Source: an uncultured Clostridia bacterium (GTDB taxonomy: Bacteria; Bacillota; Clostridia; Oscillospirales; Ruminococcaceae). From it: 64,000 nt of DNA. The DNA lies in assembly GCA_947631115.1 (NCBI GenBank), contig CANRKB010000007.1, positions 19,385 through 83,384 of the forward strand. The letters are read 5' to 3'. Made by a program: the position numbers and the translations under genes. The number at the start of each line of letters is the position of its first letter. The first letter of the stretch is position 1. Positions 48,860 through 57,408 of this stretch are shown here, one piece after another. Under the pieces are notes generated by a model. That model had not been told where the DNA came from, ran no database searches, and saw only the letters and a program-made list of their open reading frames with translations.

Positions 48860-49165
48860 ATGTACGCAGTTATTGAAACGGGCGGAAAGCAGTATCAGGT
48901 AAAAGAGGGCGACGTTCTCTTTATTGAAAAGCTTGACGCGGATGGAGAAGTTACTTTCGACAAAGTCGTTATGGTCGGCGGCGAGGGCGAAACAAAGGTT
49001 GGAAACCCCTATGTGAGCGGAGCTTCCGTAAAGGCTACTCTTCTTAAAAACGGAAAAGCCAAGAAGATAACCGTTTTCACCTACAAGCCCAAAAAGCACG
49101 TTAAGACAAAACAGGGTCATAGACAGCCCTACAGCCAGGTAAGAATTGAAGCAATAAACGCATAA
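48860..49165 (+). CDS. rplU: 50S ribosomal protein L21
   Basis: L21 is a protein of the large ribosomal subunit, bound to 23S rRNA. Its 101 residues begin [19 protein letters not shown], as is universal, and end with [19 protein letters not shown], the conserved RNA-binding tail. ATG at 48860 is the usual start; the frame continues upstream into the leader but without support. Order rplU-prp-rpmA is the standard Firmicutes arrangement, with prp starting in the TAATG overlap. Confidence 0.98.
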   Translation: MYAVIETGGKQYQVKEGDVLFIEKLDADGEVTFDKVVMVGGEGETKVGNPYVSGASVKATLLKNGKAKKITVFTYKPKKHVKTKQGHRQPYSQVRIEAINA

Positions 49166-49482
49166 TGTTAAAATGTGTTTTCCGTTTGGGAGAGTTTGAG
49201 AGCGACAAGGCTTTCGCGGGATTTGAAATAAGCGGTCATGCGGGATACGGCACGGAGGGAAACGACATCGTCTGCGCGGCGGTCAGTTCTTGTACGATGC
49301 TTGTTTGCAACGCGATAACGGAGAATTTCGGCGCGGACGCCGAGGTTAAAGTTGAGGAAAACCGCATAAGCCTGCGGCTGAATAAGCGGTCGGCAGAAGC
49401 TCAAAAGCTCATTTCGGCGCTTTATCAACATCTCGAAACGCTCTCGGAGGACTACAAGAACATTAAGGTCACTGTTATTTGA
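49165..49482 (+). CDS. prp: Ribosomal-processing cysteine protease Prp
   Basis: Prp cleaves the N-terminal extension from ribosomal protein L27. The 105 residues contain the catalytic His in [16 protein letters not shown] and the catalytic Cys in the same loop (DIVCAAVSS), the invariant pair of the family. The gene lies between rplU and rpmA and overlaps rplU by one base. Its substrate encoded next door carries a matching cleavage site. Confidence 0.96.
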   Translation: MLKCVFRLGEFESDKAFAGFEISGHAGYGTEGNDIVCAAVSSCTMLVCNAITENFGADAEVKVEENRISLRLNKRSAEAQKLISALYQHLETLSEDYKNIKVTVI

Positions 49483-49495
49483 GGAGGTAAAGAAA

Positions 49496-49780
49496 ATGAT
49501 TAAGATAAGCTTACAATATTTCGCTCATAAAAAAGGTATGGGTTCTACAAAGAACGGACGTGATTCCGAGTCCAAGAGACTTGGCGTAAAGCGCGCAGAC
49601 GGACAGTTTGTTCTCGCGGGAAACATTCTCGTAAGACAGCGCGGAACACATATCCACCCCGGAAACAATGTCGGCAGAGGTTCTGACGATACTCTGTTCG
49701 CGCTGGTTGACGGAAAGGTAAAGTTTGAGCGCGTCGGACGCGACAGAAAGCAAGTAAGCGTTTACGCTGAAGCCGAGTAA
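49496..49780 (+). CDS. rpmA: 50S ribosomal protein L27 precursor
   Basis: L27 reaches into the peptidyl transferase centre. The 94-residue product begins [20 protein letters not shown]: the stretch [10 protein letters not shown] corresponds to the Prp recognition site (consensus LNLQFFASKKG), so cleavage after Phe removes about nine residues and exposes the A-H-K-K-G end. The remainder, [17 protein letters not shown] and [19 protein letters not shown], is canonical. Strong ribosome binding site GAGGAGG. Directly downstream is a terminator. Confidence 0.98.
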   Translation: MIKISLQYFAHKKGMGSTKNGRDSESKRLGVKRADGQFVLAGNILVRQRGTHIHPGNNVGRGSDDTLFALVDGKVKFERVGRDRKQVSVYAEAE

Positions 49781-49790
49781 TAAACACATT

Positions 49791-49820
49791 TAAGCCGGAC
49801 GTAAGCTCCGGCTTATTTTC
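49791..49820 (+). terminator. Terminator of the rplU operon
   Basis: AAGCCGGA pairs with TCCGGCTT around CGTAAGC-type loop and is followed by ATTTTCT. Read-through into obg is likely because the T-run is weak. Confidence 0.7.
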
Positions 49821-49862
49821 TCATTGAAGTCGCAAATTGATGAAAAAGGAGATGTAAGCGGA

Positions 49863-51137
49863 ATGTTTGTCGATAAGGTCGAAATTCAGCTTAAAGCGGG
49901 AAACGGCGGAAACGGCGCGGTTTCGTTCCACCGTGAAAAATACGTTGCGGCGGGCGGTCCCGACGGCGGTGACGGCGGAAAAGGCTCGGACATTGTTTTT
50001 GTCGCGGACGACAGCCTTTCGACGTTGATAGATTTCCGCTATAAGAGAAAATACGTCGCTCCCGACGGCGAGGCGGGCGGCGCAAAGCGCTGTTCGGGAA
50101 AATCAATGGAGCCGACAATAATAAAAGTTCCCCGCGGAACGCTTGTAAAAGACACAAAAACGGGGAGGGTCATAGCGGACATTTCGGGAAACGAGCCCGT
50201 AGTTATTGCCAAAGGCGGAAAGGGCGGCTGGGGCAACTCCCATTTCGCCACGCCCACAAGGCAGATACCGCGGTTTTCAAAGCCCGGTTTCCCCGGAGAA
50301 CAGCTGTCCGTTACGCTTGAGTTAAAGCTGCTTGCAGACGTGGGGCTTGTGGGATTTCCTAATGTCGGAAAATCCACGCTTATTAGCGTAGTTAGCGCGG
50401 CAAAGCCCAAAATCGCAAACTACCGGTTTACGACCCTTACTCCCGTATTGGGAGTAGTAAAGCGCGGAGAAAAGTCGTTTGTAATGGCGGATATTCCCGG
50501 GCTTATCGAGGGCGCGAGCGAGGGCGTCGGACTCGGACACGAGTTTTTAAGGCACATTGAGAGGTGCAGGCTTATTGTTCACGTGGTGGACGTTTCGGGC
50601 GCTGAAGGAAGAGATCCTTCAAGCGATTATGAAAAGATAAACGCCGAGCTTAAAAACTTTTCCGAAGAGCTTGCAGAGCTCCCGCAGATAATAGCAATGA
50701 ACAAATGCGACGCGGCGACCGAGGAACAGATAGCGGGTTTTGAAAAGTTCCTTGATGAAAAAGGACTAAAAGCTCACAAGATCTCCGCCGCAACAACTCA
50801 GGGAGTAGAGGAGCTTATGGAAGACGTAACCGAGGCTCTGGACAAGCTCCCGCCTGTAAAGATCTACGAGGCGGAGCCGCTTTCGCTGAAGGAACTTTCG
50901 GAAGAAGCGGAGGGAAAGCACTCGTTTACCGTGGAAAAGGTGGACGGGGTGTATATCGTAAACGCCGAATTTCTTGCGCCGATACTGTCGGTGTGTAATA
51001 TGGAAGATTATGAAAGCCTGCAGTATTTTCAGCGCGTTCTGCGTTCAAGCGGAATAATAGACGAGCTTGAACGTCAGGGCATACAGGAGGATGATGTAGT
51101 TTCAATTTACGACTTTGAGTTCAATTATATAAGATAA
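49863..51137 (+). CDS. obg: GTPase Obg
   Basis: Obg is an essential GTPase linked to large-subunit assembly and stress. Its 424 residues show the Gly-rich Obg fold (KAGNGGNGAVSFHREKYV, GGDGGKGSDIV), the GTPase domain with G1 GFPNVGKSTL, G3 DIPGLIEGA, G4 NKCD and G5 SAATTQG, and a C-terminal OCT domain ending DDVVSIYDFEFNY. ATG at 49863 is chosen because the family begins MFVDKVEI and AAAGGAG lies upstream. The gene follows the rplU operon, as in most Firmicutes. Confidence 0.97.
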   Translation: MFVDKVEIQLKAGNGGNGAVSFHREKYVAAGGPDGGDGGKGSDIVFVADDSLSTLIDFRYKRKYVAPDGEAGGAKRCSGKSMEPTIIKVPRGTLVKDTKTGRVIADISGNEPVVIAKGGKGGWGNSHFATPTRQIPRFSKPGFPGEQLSVTLELKLLADVGLVGFPNVGKSTLISVVSAAKPKIANYRFTTLTPVLGVVKRGEKSFVMADIPGLIEGASEGVGLGHEFLRHIERCRLIVHVVDVSGAEGRDPSSDYEKINAELKNFSEELAELPQIIAMNKCDAATEEQIAGFEKFLDEKGLKAHKISAATTQGVEELMEDVTEALDKLPPVKIYEAEPLSLKELSEEAEGKHSFTVEKVDGVYIVNAEFLAPILSVCNMEDYESLQYFQRVLRSSGIIDELERQGIQEDDVVSIYDFEFNYIR

Positions 51138-51164
51138 ACAGATAAATTCGGACTGTACCGAATA

Positions 51165-51320
51165 ATCAAACTCAGACTTGTACCAAAAGACCAGCCTCAG
51201 ACTGCCAAGAAAGCCCCAGATGCTAGGAAGCGTTGCTGCAACTAGCCTTTGTGGCTGTTGCAGTAACGCTGACAACGCAGATGGGGCTTTATTGGCTGTC
51301 TGAGGCCCCGAGCGGGATTC
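51165..51320. repeat. Palindromic repeat E2 (inverted orientation)
   Basis: GAAAGCCCCAGATG and CGCAGATGGGGCTTTATTGG form the outer arms, and GAAGCGTTGCTGCAACTAG with GTTGCAGTAACGCTGAC the inner arms, of a cruciform about 100 bp long around CCTTTGTGGCT. CTCAGACTGCC and GGCTGTCTGAGG extend the pairing. It lies between obg and the next gene. Confidence 0.75.
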
Positions 51321-51337
51321 GGGAGGAATATATTTTT

Positions 51338-52036
51338 ATGAGTTTTATAAGCAATTTAATTTCGCAGCTCGAACGTCCTACTGCCGGAAGCAGAAAGACT
51401 TCGGAAGAAGTAATGAAGCTCTGCGGGGAAGTTTCGGCAAAGCTTGCGCTCTTTGTCGGCGACGACATGGACACTCCGAAAATAATCTCGCAGGCGACAA
51501 AAGCGGACGTTATGTCGGGATACGCGGAAGAATATCTTGTAAAGCGGGCGCAGAAGATGGGACTGAATTCAAAGCTTGTTATGCCTTATGAACTGCCGAG
51601 GATAAGCGGCGGCTGGGATTTTTTATGGTATAACGGACTTACCGAGCCCGACGGCGTTCCGAGAAGGCTCGAAGAATTGAAGAACATTATGAAAAGCGGC
51701 TGTCTTGCTGTTTTCAGAACATTGTGTTATCTCATTGAGCCGTCGCCCGATACAAGAAGTTATGTCGAAAGGCGCTATGGCGAGCCCGAAGAACTCGACA
51801 GGGTGCTTCGCGAGGCAAAAGAACAGGGTCTGCATGTACGCGATTTCTACATTGCCCCTAAAAGCGACTGGACGCACGGACTTTACGAGCCTATGCGCGA
51901 GGCGATAAAAAAGCTCGAACCCGTTATCGACGGGGAAGAGGAGACAGCGGGCGTCGCGGGGCTTAATAAGGAAATTGATATGTTTGAGCTTCACAGTGAG
52001 GAATACAGCTTTGTATATTACATCTTCGAGGCATAG
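51338..52036 (+). CDS. Methyltransferase-like protein, function unknown
   Basis: This 232-residue cytosolic protein is not firmly identified. The central part reads like the later half of a class I methyltransferase: VMPYELPRISGGWDFLWYN as strand with following turn, GLTEPDGVPRRLEELKNIMK as the helix, GCLAVFRTLCYLIEPS as the next strand, and LREAKEQGLHVRDFYIAP. The SAM-binding Gly-rich motif is not evident; instead the N-terminal 70 residues are helical. ATG at 51338 follows GGGAGGAAT. It ends 12 bases before mrnC. The function could be structural or regulatory; related clostridial proteins are annotated as hypothetical or as methyltransferases. Confidence 0.6.
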   Translation: MSFISNLISQLERPTAGSRKTSEEVMKLCGEVSAKLALFVGDDMDTPKIISQATKADVMSGYAEEYLVKRAQKMGLNSKLVMPYELPRISGGWDFLWYNGLTEPDGVPRRLEELKNIMKSGCLAVFRTLCYLIEPSPDTRSYVERRYGEPEELDRVLREAKEQGLHVRDFYIAPKSDWTHGLYEPMREAIKKLEPVIDGEEETAGVAGLNKEIDMFELHSEEYSFVYYIFEA

Positions 52037-52048
52037 GGAGGCGTTTTT

Positions 52049-52450
52049 TTGACGGAAAAAGAAGCGGCGGCTTATTCGCCGAACGTTCTTGCGTTTTACG
52101 GTGACAGCGTATACGAGGTGCTTGTGAGAAAGCTTATAGTTAGCGGGCATAACACTTGCGCGGGAAAGCTTCACGAGCTTGCAGTAAGCAGGGTGCGCGC
52201 GTCATACCAGAGCGGCGCAGTCGGCGTTATTGAACCCATGCTCACCGAAAAAGAAGCCGACATTCTCCGCAGAGGGCGAAACGCGGGAGGAATCTCCGTT
52301 CCCAAAAGTTCAAATCCCTCGGAATACCGCCGAGCGACGGCGCTTGAAACATTGTTCGGCTATCTGGCGCTTTGTGAAAACTATGAAAGAATAAACGAGC
52401 TGTTCAATACTATAGTAAACTCGTTGCCGATAGAGCAAGATAACACATAA
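52049..52450 (+). CDS. mrnC: Mini-ribonuclease III
   Basis: Mini-III is a short RNase III that matures 23S rRNA in Gram-positive bacteria. The 133-residue protein consists of only the catalytic domain: LAFYGDSVYEVLVRKLIVSG corresponds to the signature with the catalytic Asp, HNTCAGKLHELAVSRVRAS follows, and YRRATALETLFGYLAL holds the second acidic site (ExxxG-type). No double-stranded RNA-binding domain is present, as expected. TTG at 52049 is the start with GGGAGG upstream. A long hairpin follows. Confidence 0.93.
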   Translation: MTEKEAAAYSPNVLAFYGDSVYEVLVRKLIVSGHNTCAGKLHELAVSRVRASYQSGAVGVIEPMLTEKEADILRRGRNAGGISVPKSSNPSEYRRATALETLFGYLALCENYERINELFNTIVNSLPIEQDNT

Positions 52451-52456
52451 ATTTCA

Positions 52457-52519
52457 CCCCGACATTATTTTACATAAAACATTTTCGGTTTTTATGCAAT
52501 AATTGTCGGGGGTATTTTT
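52457..52519 (+). promoter_or_regulatory. Long hairpin that ends mrnC and buries the yitT ribosome binding site
   Basis: CCCCGACATTATTTTACATA pairs imperfectly with TATGCAATAATTGTCGGGG over about 22 bp. The 3' arm contains the GGGGG that serves as Shine-Dalgarno sequence for the ATG at 52520. A TATTTTT tract follows, so the same structure may also terminate transcription. Confidence 0.65.
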
Positions 52520-53371
52520 ATGAAAAAACGCATTATTTTGGAGCTTTTGGAGATAGCTTTTGCGGCGGCGGTGTTTGCGCTCGGCGTTCATTGTTTTATT
52601 TCGCCGAACAACATAGCTCCCGGAGGCGTTACGGGCGCTTCGATAATCCTTGTAAGGTTTTTCGATATAGGAGTGGGAACATTTATACTGCTTCTGAACA
52701 TACCGCTTTTAATAATAGGGTTTATTTTTCTGGAACGCGCGGTAATGCTGAAAACGCTGTATGCCGTCGCGCTTATAACCGTATTTACGGACATTATGGA
52801 AATGACGGTGCCGACATACGACGCGGGCGCGGGAAACGGCATTATTGCGGCAATATTCGGCGGTGCGGCAATGGGCGCGGCAATGGGGCTTATCTATAAA
52901 AGCGAGGCGACCTCGGGCGGCGCGGATATACTGACGAAAATTATCGGCAAATATTTCCCGCAGTACAGATTGGGCGTTGTCCAGGCGGCTCTCGATATAA
53001 TAGTAGTAGCGGCGGGGTTTGCGGTGTTCGGAGAACTTGACGGCGTATTGCTTGCAGTCATCGCCATTTTTATCCAGTCTTACCTTATCGACCGCATACT
53101 TTACGGCGGGCGCGAGAGCAGGCTTATGCTCATTTTCTCGAAGAAGAACGAAGAGATAGCGGGAAAGATAATCCGCGCAGACCACGGAGTAACATTCTTA
53201 AACGCCAAAGGCGCATTTTCCAAAGAAGAACGCACGGTCGTCATGACGGCAGTCCGCAGAAGCTCTTATGAAAAGATAAAGCGCATTGTCCGCGAAGCCG
53301 ATCCGTCGGCATTTGTTATAACAACAAACGCAAACGAGGTGTTGGGGTTGGGGTTTGAGAAATTGATATAA
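52520..53371 (+). CDS. YitT-family membrane protein (DUF2179)
   Basis: This 283-residue protein has five N-terminal membrane helices with the conserved ISPNNIAPGGVTGASIIL and SEATSGGADILTKIIGKYF motifs, and a C-terminal cytosolic DUF2179 domain (about 205-280; SRLMLIFSKKNEEIAGKI, FSKEERTVVMTAVRRSSY, PSAFVITTNANEVLG). YitT proteins are widespread, and their transport or sensing role is unknown. The ribosome binding site lies within a strong hairpin, which suggests translational control. The converging leuS gene shares its terminator. Confidence 0.93.
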   Translation: MKKRIILELLEIAFAAAVFALGVHCFISPNNIAPGGVTGASIILVRFFDIGVGTFILLLNIPLLIIGFIFLERAVMLKTLYAVALITVFTDIMEMTVPTYDAGAGNGIIAAIFGGAAMGAAMGLIYKSEATSGGADILTKIIGKYFPQYRLGVVQAALDIIVVAAGFAVFGELDGVLLAVIAIFIQSYLIDRILYGGRESRLMLIFSKKNEEIAGKIIRADHGVTFLNAKGAFSKEERTVVMTAVRRSSYEKIKRIVREADPSAFVITTNANEVLGLGFEKLI

Positions 53372-53373
53372 CA

Positions 53374-53403
53374 AAAAGGCAGGAATTTTTGTTCCTGCCT
53401 TTG
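53374..53403. terminator. Bidirectional terminator between yitT and leuS
   Basis: AAAGGCAGGAA pairs with TTCCTGCCTTT; TTTTTG follows on the minus strand and TTTGATT on the plus strand. Confidence 0.85.
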
Positions 53404-53414
53404 ATTGTAATAAC

Positions 53415-55838
53415 TTATTTTACAACAATGTTTACGAGTTTATTCGGCACGGCTATCTTCTTGACTATCGTCTTTCCTTCCGTCGCCGCTTTTATTTCGG
53501 GAAGCTCGAGAGCCATTCCTATAAGCGTTTCATTGTCCGAATCAACGGGCGCGTTAAAGCGTCCTCTGAGCTTTCCGTTTATCTGAACGACAAGCTCGAC
53601 GGTGCTGTCCGCGCAGAGCTTTTCGTCATATGTCGCCCACTTCTGCTCGTTGAGTATTCCGAAACCGAGAGAATTGAAAAGCTCTTCGGTTATGTGCGGA
53701 GCAAAAGGATTTAAGATTATCAGCAGATCGCGGAATTCCGCTCTGTTAAATCCGCCCGCGCTGTCCGCGTCGTTTAAAAGTCCCATCATAGCCGCAATGG
53801 CGGTGTTGAATTTAAGCGTTTCGATGTCCTCGGTGACTTTCTTTATCGTTTTGTGCATTGCCGAGCGGAGCGCGTCGCTGTATTCGTCGCCGTCCTTAAG
53901 ATTTTCGGACATTGTCCAGATACGCTCCAAAAACCTCTTACAGCCCTTTATTCCGTTTTCCTGCCACGGAGCGGCTTTTTCAAAGTCGCCGACGAACATT
54001 TCATAAAGGCGCATTGTGTCCGCGCCGTATTCTTTAACAACTTCGTCGGGATTTACGACGTTGTGGAGCGATTTTGACATTTTGCAGAATTTGCCGGGAT
54101 TCTGCGGGTCAAGTCCGAGTATCATTCCGTGAGACGTGCGCTTTGCATAAGGCTCTTTTGTCGGAACAACCCCTTGATCGTATAAGAACTTGTGCCAGAA
54201 ACGGCTGTAGAGCAGGTGGAGCGTGGTATGCTCCATTCCGCCGTTATACCAGTCTACGGGAAGCCAGTAGTTCAGAGCTTCTTTCGAGGCAAGCTCCTTG
54301 TCGTTGGTCGGGTCGGTATAGCGCAGGAAATACCAGCTCGAACCCGCCCACTGGGGCATTGTGTCGGTTTCGCGCTTTGCGGGACCGCCGCATTTCGGAC
54401 AAGTGGTGTTTATGAAACTTTCAAGAGTAGAAAGGGGGCTTTCGCCGTTGTCGGTGGGCATATAGCTGTCAACCTCGGGGAGCTTCAGCGGGAGCTCGCT
54501 TTCGGGAAGTCCTACCCACCCGCACTTCTCGCAGTAAACCACGGGTATAGGCTCGCCCCAGTATCTCTGGCGCGAGAATACCCAGTCGCGGAGCTTGAAG
54601 TTCACTTTTTCATGACCAACGCCCTTTTCCGTCAGCCATTCTTTTATCTTGACCTTTGCGTCCTCTACGGACAGCCCGTCGAGGAACTGAGAGTTTACCA
54701 TAACGCCCGTCGCACAGTCGGTAAACGCTTCTTTCTGAACGTCTTCGCCGCCCTTTACGACTTCGATTATCGGCAGACCGAACTTCTTCGCAAATTCCCA
54801 GTCGCGGGTATCGTGCGCGGGAACTGCCATAATTGCGCCCGTGCCGTAGCTCATAAGAACATAGTCCGAAATAAATATCGGTATCTGCGTCCCGTTTACG
54901 GGATTTATCGCCATAACGCCGCCGAGCTTTACGCCCGTTTTGTCCTTGTTCATCTCCGTGCGGTCAAAGTCTGACTTTCTTGCCGCTTCTTTCTGATAGG
55001 CGCGCACTTCGTCGAGGTTTTCTATCTTGTCAGACCATTTTTCTATAAGCGGGTGTTCGGGGGAAATAACCATATAAGTAGCGCCGAAAAGCGTGTCGGG
55101 GCGAGTTGTATAAACGGTGAGGGTGTCGCCGAGAGTTGTCGTGAAATTAACTTCCGCGCCCGTAGAACGCCCTATCCAGTTTACCTGAGCGGTCTTTATC
55201 TTCTCGAAATAATCCACGCTGTCGAGGTCGTCGAGGAGCTTTTGAGCATAGTCGGTAATTTTAAGCATCCACTGGTTCTTTACCTTGTGTATAACTTCTC
55301 CGTGACAGCGCTCGCAAGTCCCGTTTACGACTTCTTCGTTTGCGAGAACTACCTTACAGCTTGTACACCAGTTTACGTTCATCTCTTTTTTATACGCAAG
55401 TCCCGCGTTAAAGAGCTTTAAGAATATCCACTGAGTCCATTTGAAATAATTCGGGTCGGTCGTGTTTACTTCTCTCTCCCAGTCGAATGAAAGACCGAGA
55501 GCCTTTAGCTGACCGCGAAAGCGGTTTATATTGCGTTCGGTAACTACCGCGGGGTGTATCTTGTTCTTTATCGCATAGTTTTCCGTTGGCAGTCCGAAAG
55601 CGTCCCAGCCCATGGGGAAAAGCACGTTATAGCCCTGCATTCTGCGTTTTCTCGCGACAATATCCATAGCGGTGTACGGGCGCGGGTGACCTACATGAAG
55701 TCCGTCGCCAGACGGATAGGGAAACTCTACGAGCGCATAGTATTTCGGCTTTGAAAAGTCGTTTTCGGTGTGGAATGTGCGGTGTTCGTCCCAGTATTTC
55801 TGCCATTTGCTTTCGACCGCGGCAAAATCGTATTTCAT
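53415..55838 (-). CDS. leuS: Leucyl-tRNA synthetase
   Basis: LeuRS charges tRNA-Leu. The 807-residue class I enzyme shows the HIGH motif as [17 protein letters not shown], the editing domain (about 220-415; [19 protein letters not shown]), the zinc-type insert with [11 protein letters not shown] and [12 protein letters not shown], the KMSKS motif in [12 protein letters not shown], and the anticodon and C-terminal domains ending with [17 protein letters not shown] at 55838 has AAAGGA upstream; an earlier in-frame codon is unsupported. The leader contains a repeat E copy and no T-box that I can find, although leuS is often T-box regulated. Confidence 0.98.
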   Translation of the reverse strand: MKYDFAAVESKWQKYWDEHRTFHTENDFSKPKYYALVEFPYPSGDGLHVGHPRPYTAMDIVARKRRMQGYNVLFPMGWDAFGLPTENYAIKNKIHPAVVTERNINRFRGQLKALGLSFDWEREVNTTDPNYFKWTQWIFLKLFNAGLAYKKEMNVNWCTSCKVVLANEEVVNGTCERCHGEVIHKVKNQWMLKITDYAQKLLDDLDSVDYFEKIKTAQVNWIGRSTGAEVNFTTTLGDTLTVYTTRPDTLFGATYMVISPEHPLIEKWSDKIENLDEVRAYQKEAARKSDFDRTEMNKDKTGVKLGGVMAINPVNGTQIPIFISDYVLMSYGTGAIMAVPAHDTRDWEFAKKFGLPIIEVVKGGEDVQKEAFTDCATGVMVNSQFLDGLSVEDAKVKIKEWLTEKGVGHEKVNFKLRDWVFSRQRYWGEPIPVVYCEKCGWVGLPESELPLKLPEVDSYMPTDNGESPLSTLESFINTTCPKCGGPAKRETDTMPQWAGSSWYFLRYTDPTNDKELASKEALNYWLPVDWYNGGMEHTTLHLLYSRFWHKFLYDQGVVPTKEPYAKRTSHGMILGLDPQNPGKFCKMSKSLHNVVNPDEVVKEYGADTMRLYEMFVGDFEKAAPWQENGIKGCKRFLERIWTMSENLKDGDEYSDALRSAMHKTIKKVTEDIETLKFNTAIAAMMGLLNDADSAGGFNRAEFRDLLIILNPFAPHITEELFNSLGFGILNEQKWATYDEKLCADSTVELVVQINGKLRGRFNAPVDSDNETLIGMALELPEIKAATEGKTIVKKIAVPNKLVNIVVK

Positions 55839-55861
55839 ATTTTCTACTGTCCTTTCACATA

Positions 55862-56025
55862 GTAGCATCAGGCTGTCGATAAAGCCCCATCTGCGGCGTC
55901 AGCGTCACAGCGTTTTGCGCGCACGCGCATAATGCGAACAGCCACAAAGGCTAGTTGCAGCAACGCTTCAGCATTGAGCGCTCCGCGCTCAATGCGAGCA
56001 TACCGGTGCTTTTTCAACAGCCAGA
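55862..56025. repeat. Palindromic repeat E3 in the leuS leader
   Basis: GATAAAGCCCCATCTGCGGC, GTCAGCG, CACAAAGGCTAGTTGCAGCA and ACGCTTCAGC are followed by a TTGAGCGCTCCGCGCTCAA hairpin. It lies between the leuS promoter at 56.07 kb and its start codon, so it is part of the mRNA leader. Confidence 0.75.
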
Positions 56026-56063
56026 AATTTGACTTTCTAAACAGTCTGAAATCGTCACATTAC

Positions 56064-56092
56064 ATTATATCATAATAAGTAAAAAATGTCAA
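56064..56092 (-). promoter_or_regulatory. SigA-type promoter of leuS
   Basis: On the minus strand TTGACA (56087-56092) and TATAAT (56064-56069) with a 17-bp spacer, about 225 bp upstream of the start codon. Confidence 0.85.
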
Positions 56093-56201
56093 TTCATTTT
56101 TTGCCCCAATTTAAATTCTTAAATCAAAGAAGTTCGATCGCCATTCCTGCAAGTTATTATTAAAATACTTGCAAAAATACGTTTTTATTCGCGAAAACTT
56201 A

Positions 56202-56230
56202 TTGACAACAGAGGCTAAAAGTGATAAAAT
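56202..56230 (+). promoter_or_regulatory. SigA-type promoter of ilvE-glyS
   Basis: TTGACA (56202-56207) and TAAAAT (56225-56230) with a 17-bp spacer. Confidence 0.85.
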
Positions 56231-56292
56231 AATGATGTATATTTTATGCGGAGTTTGTTTTCCGCAAAATTTCAGCTTTTGGAGGAATTTTT

Positions 56293-57357
56293 ATGGAAAT
56301 CAGAATTGAAAAAACGCAGACTCCTAAGGAAAAACCTCAGGACGAGACAAAGCTCGGCTTCGGTCATATCTTTACCGACCATATGTTCATTATGGACTAT
56401 GATACGGGTATGGGCTGGCACGACGCGAGAGTAGTTCCCTACGGTGATATTTCGCTCTCTCCCGCGGCAATGGTATTGCATTACGGACAGGAAATTTTCG
56501 AGGGCTTAAAGGCATACAGAACGGCCGACGGCTCTATACAGTTCTTCCGTCCGATAGAGAATTTCAAGAGAATGAACATCTCGGCTGAGCGCCTTGTTAT
56601 TCCAGAAATCCCCGTTGAAGACGCGCTCCAGGCGCTTCATACTGTCGTTGAGGTAGATAAAGACTGGGTTCCTCATACAGACGGCGCTTCGCTTTACATT
56701 CGTCCGTTTATATTTGCGGCAGATCCGTTTTTGGGAGTTCGTCCCGGCGATAAATATTACTTTATGATAATTATGAGTCCCTCGGGCGCATACTATTCTA
56801 CAGGGCTCGAGCCTGTTTCCATTTATGTTGAAACAAAGTATGTAAGAGCCGTTCGCGGCGGAATGGGCTTTACAAAGACGGGCGGAAACTACGCCGCTTC
56901 TCTCCATTCTCAGGACGACGCGCATAAGCTGAATTACTCACAGGTGCTTTGGCTCGACGGTATCGAGCAGAAGTATATCGAAGAAGTCGGCTCAATGAAC
57001 ATCATGTTCGTAATCGACGGCGAAGTCGTTACTCCTCAGCTCCAAGGCTCGGTATTGAGCGGAATTACAAGAAAGTCCGTTCTTGAGCTTTGCAAGAAGT
57101 GGGGAATAAAGGCTACCGAGCGCAGGATTTCTATTCAGGAAGTTGCCGACGCTTATGACGCGGGCAAGCTCGACGAGGTATTCGGCACCGGCACGGCGGC
57201 GGTCGTTTCTCCCGTAGGTCATCTGCGCTGGGGCGACAAGGTTATGGAAATCGGCGGCAACAAGATAGGAAAGCTGACTCAGCGCCTTTACGACACCATG
57301 ACGGGTATGCAGTACGGAAAGATACCCGATGATATGGGCTGGATTGAGAAATTATAA
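56293..57357 (+). CDS. ilvE: Branched-chain amino acid aminotransferase
   Basis: This fold-type IV PLP enzyme makes the last step of valine, leucine and isoleucine synthesis. The 354-residue length and MFIMDYDTGMGWHDARVVPY then QEIFEGLKAYRTADGSIQFFRP match the long BCAT group (BCAT2-like). The Schiff-base Lys lies in GGNYAASLHSQDDAHKLNYS, where the family has GGNYA...-A...G; the usual Lys appears as TKTGGNYAA (FTKTGGN). EEVGSMNIMFVIDGEVVTP and GTGTAAVVSPVG supply the phosphate site. Strong GGAGGAA site. It shares a transcript with glyS. Confidence 0.95.
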   Translation: MEIRIEKTQTPKEKPQDETKLGFGHIFTDHMFIMDYDTGMGWHDARVVPYGDISLSPAAMVLHYGQEIFEGLKAYRTADGSIQFFRPIENFKRMNISAERLVIPEIPVEDALQALHTVVEVDKDWVPHTDGASLYIRPFIFAADPFLGVRPGDKYYFMIIMSPSGAYYSTGLEPVSIYVETKYVRAVRGGMGFTKTGGNYAASLHSQDDAHKLNYSQVLWLDGIEQKYIEEVGSMNIMFVIDGEVVTPQLQGSVLSGITRKSVLELCKKWGIKATERRISIQEVADAYDAGKLDEVFGTGTAAVVSPVGHLRWGDKVMEIGGNKIGKLTQRLYDTMTGMQYGKIPDDMGWIEKL

Positions 57358-57408
57358 ACGCAAGCGGGCGTAAAATACCGAACCGCAAACGAAAGGAAAT
57401 AATTGCTG

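Noticed and set aside
55839..56060. T-box leader for leuS
   Set aside because: The leader contains a palindromic repeat but no T-box sequence or specifier hairpin that I could find.
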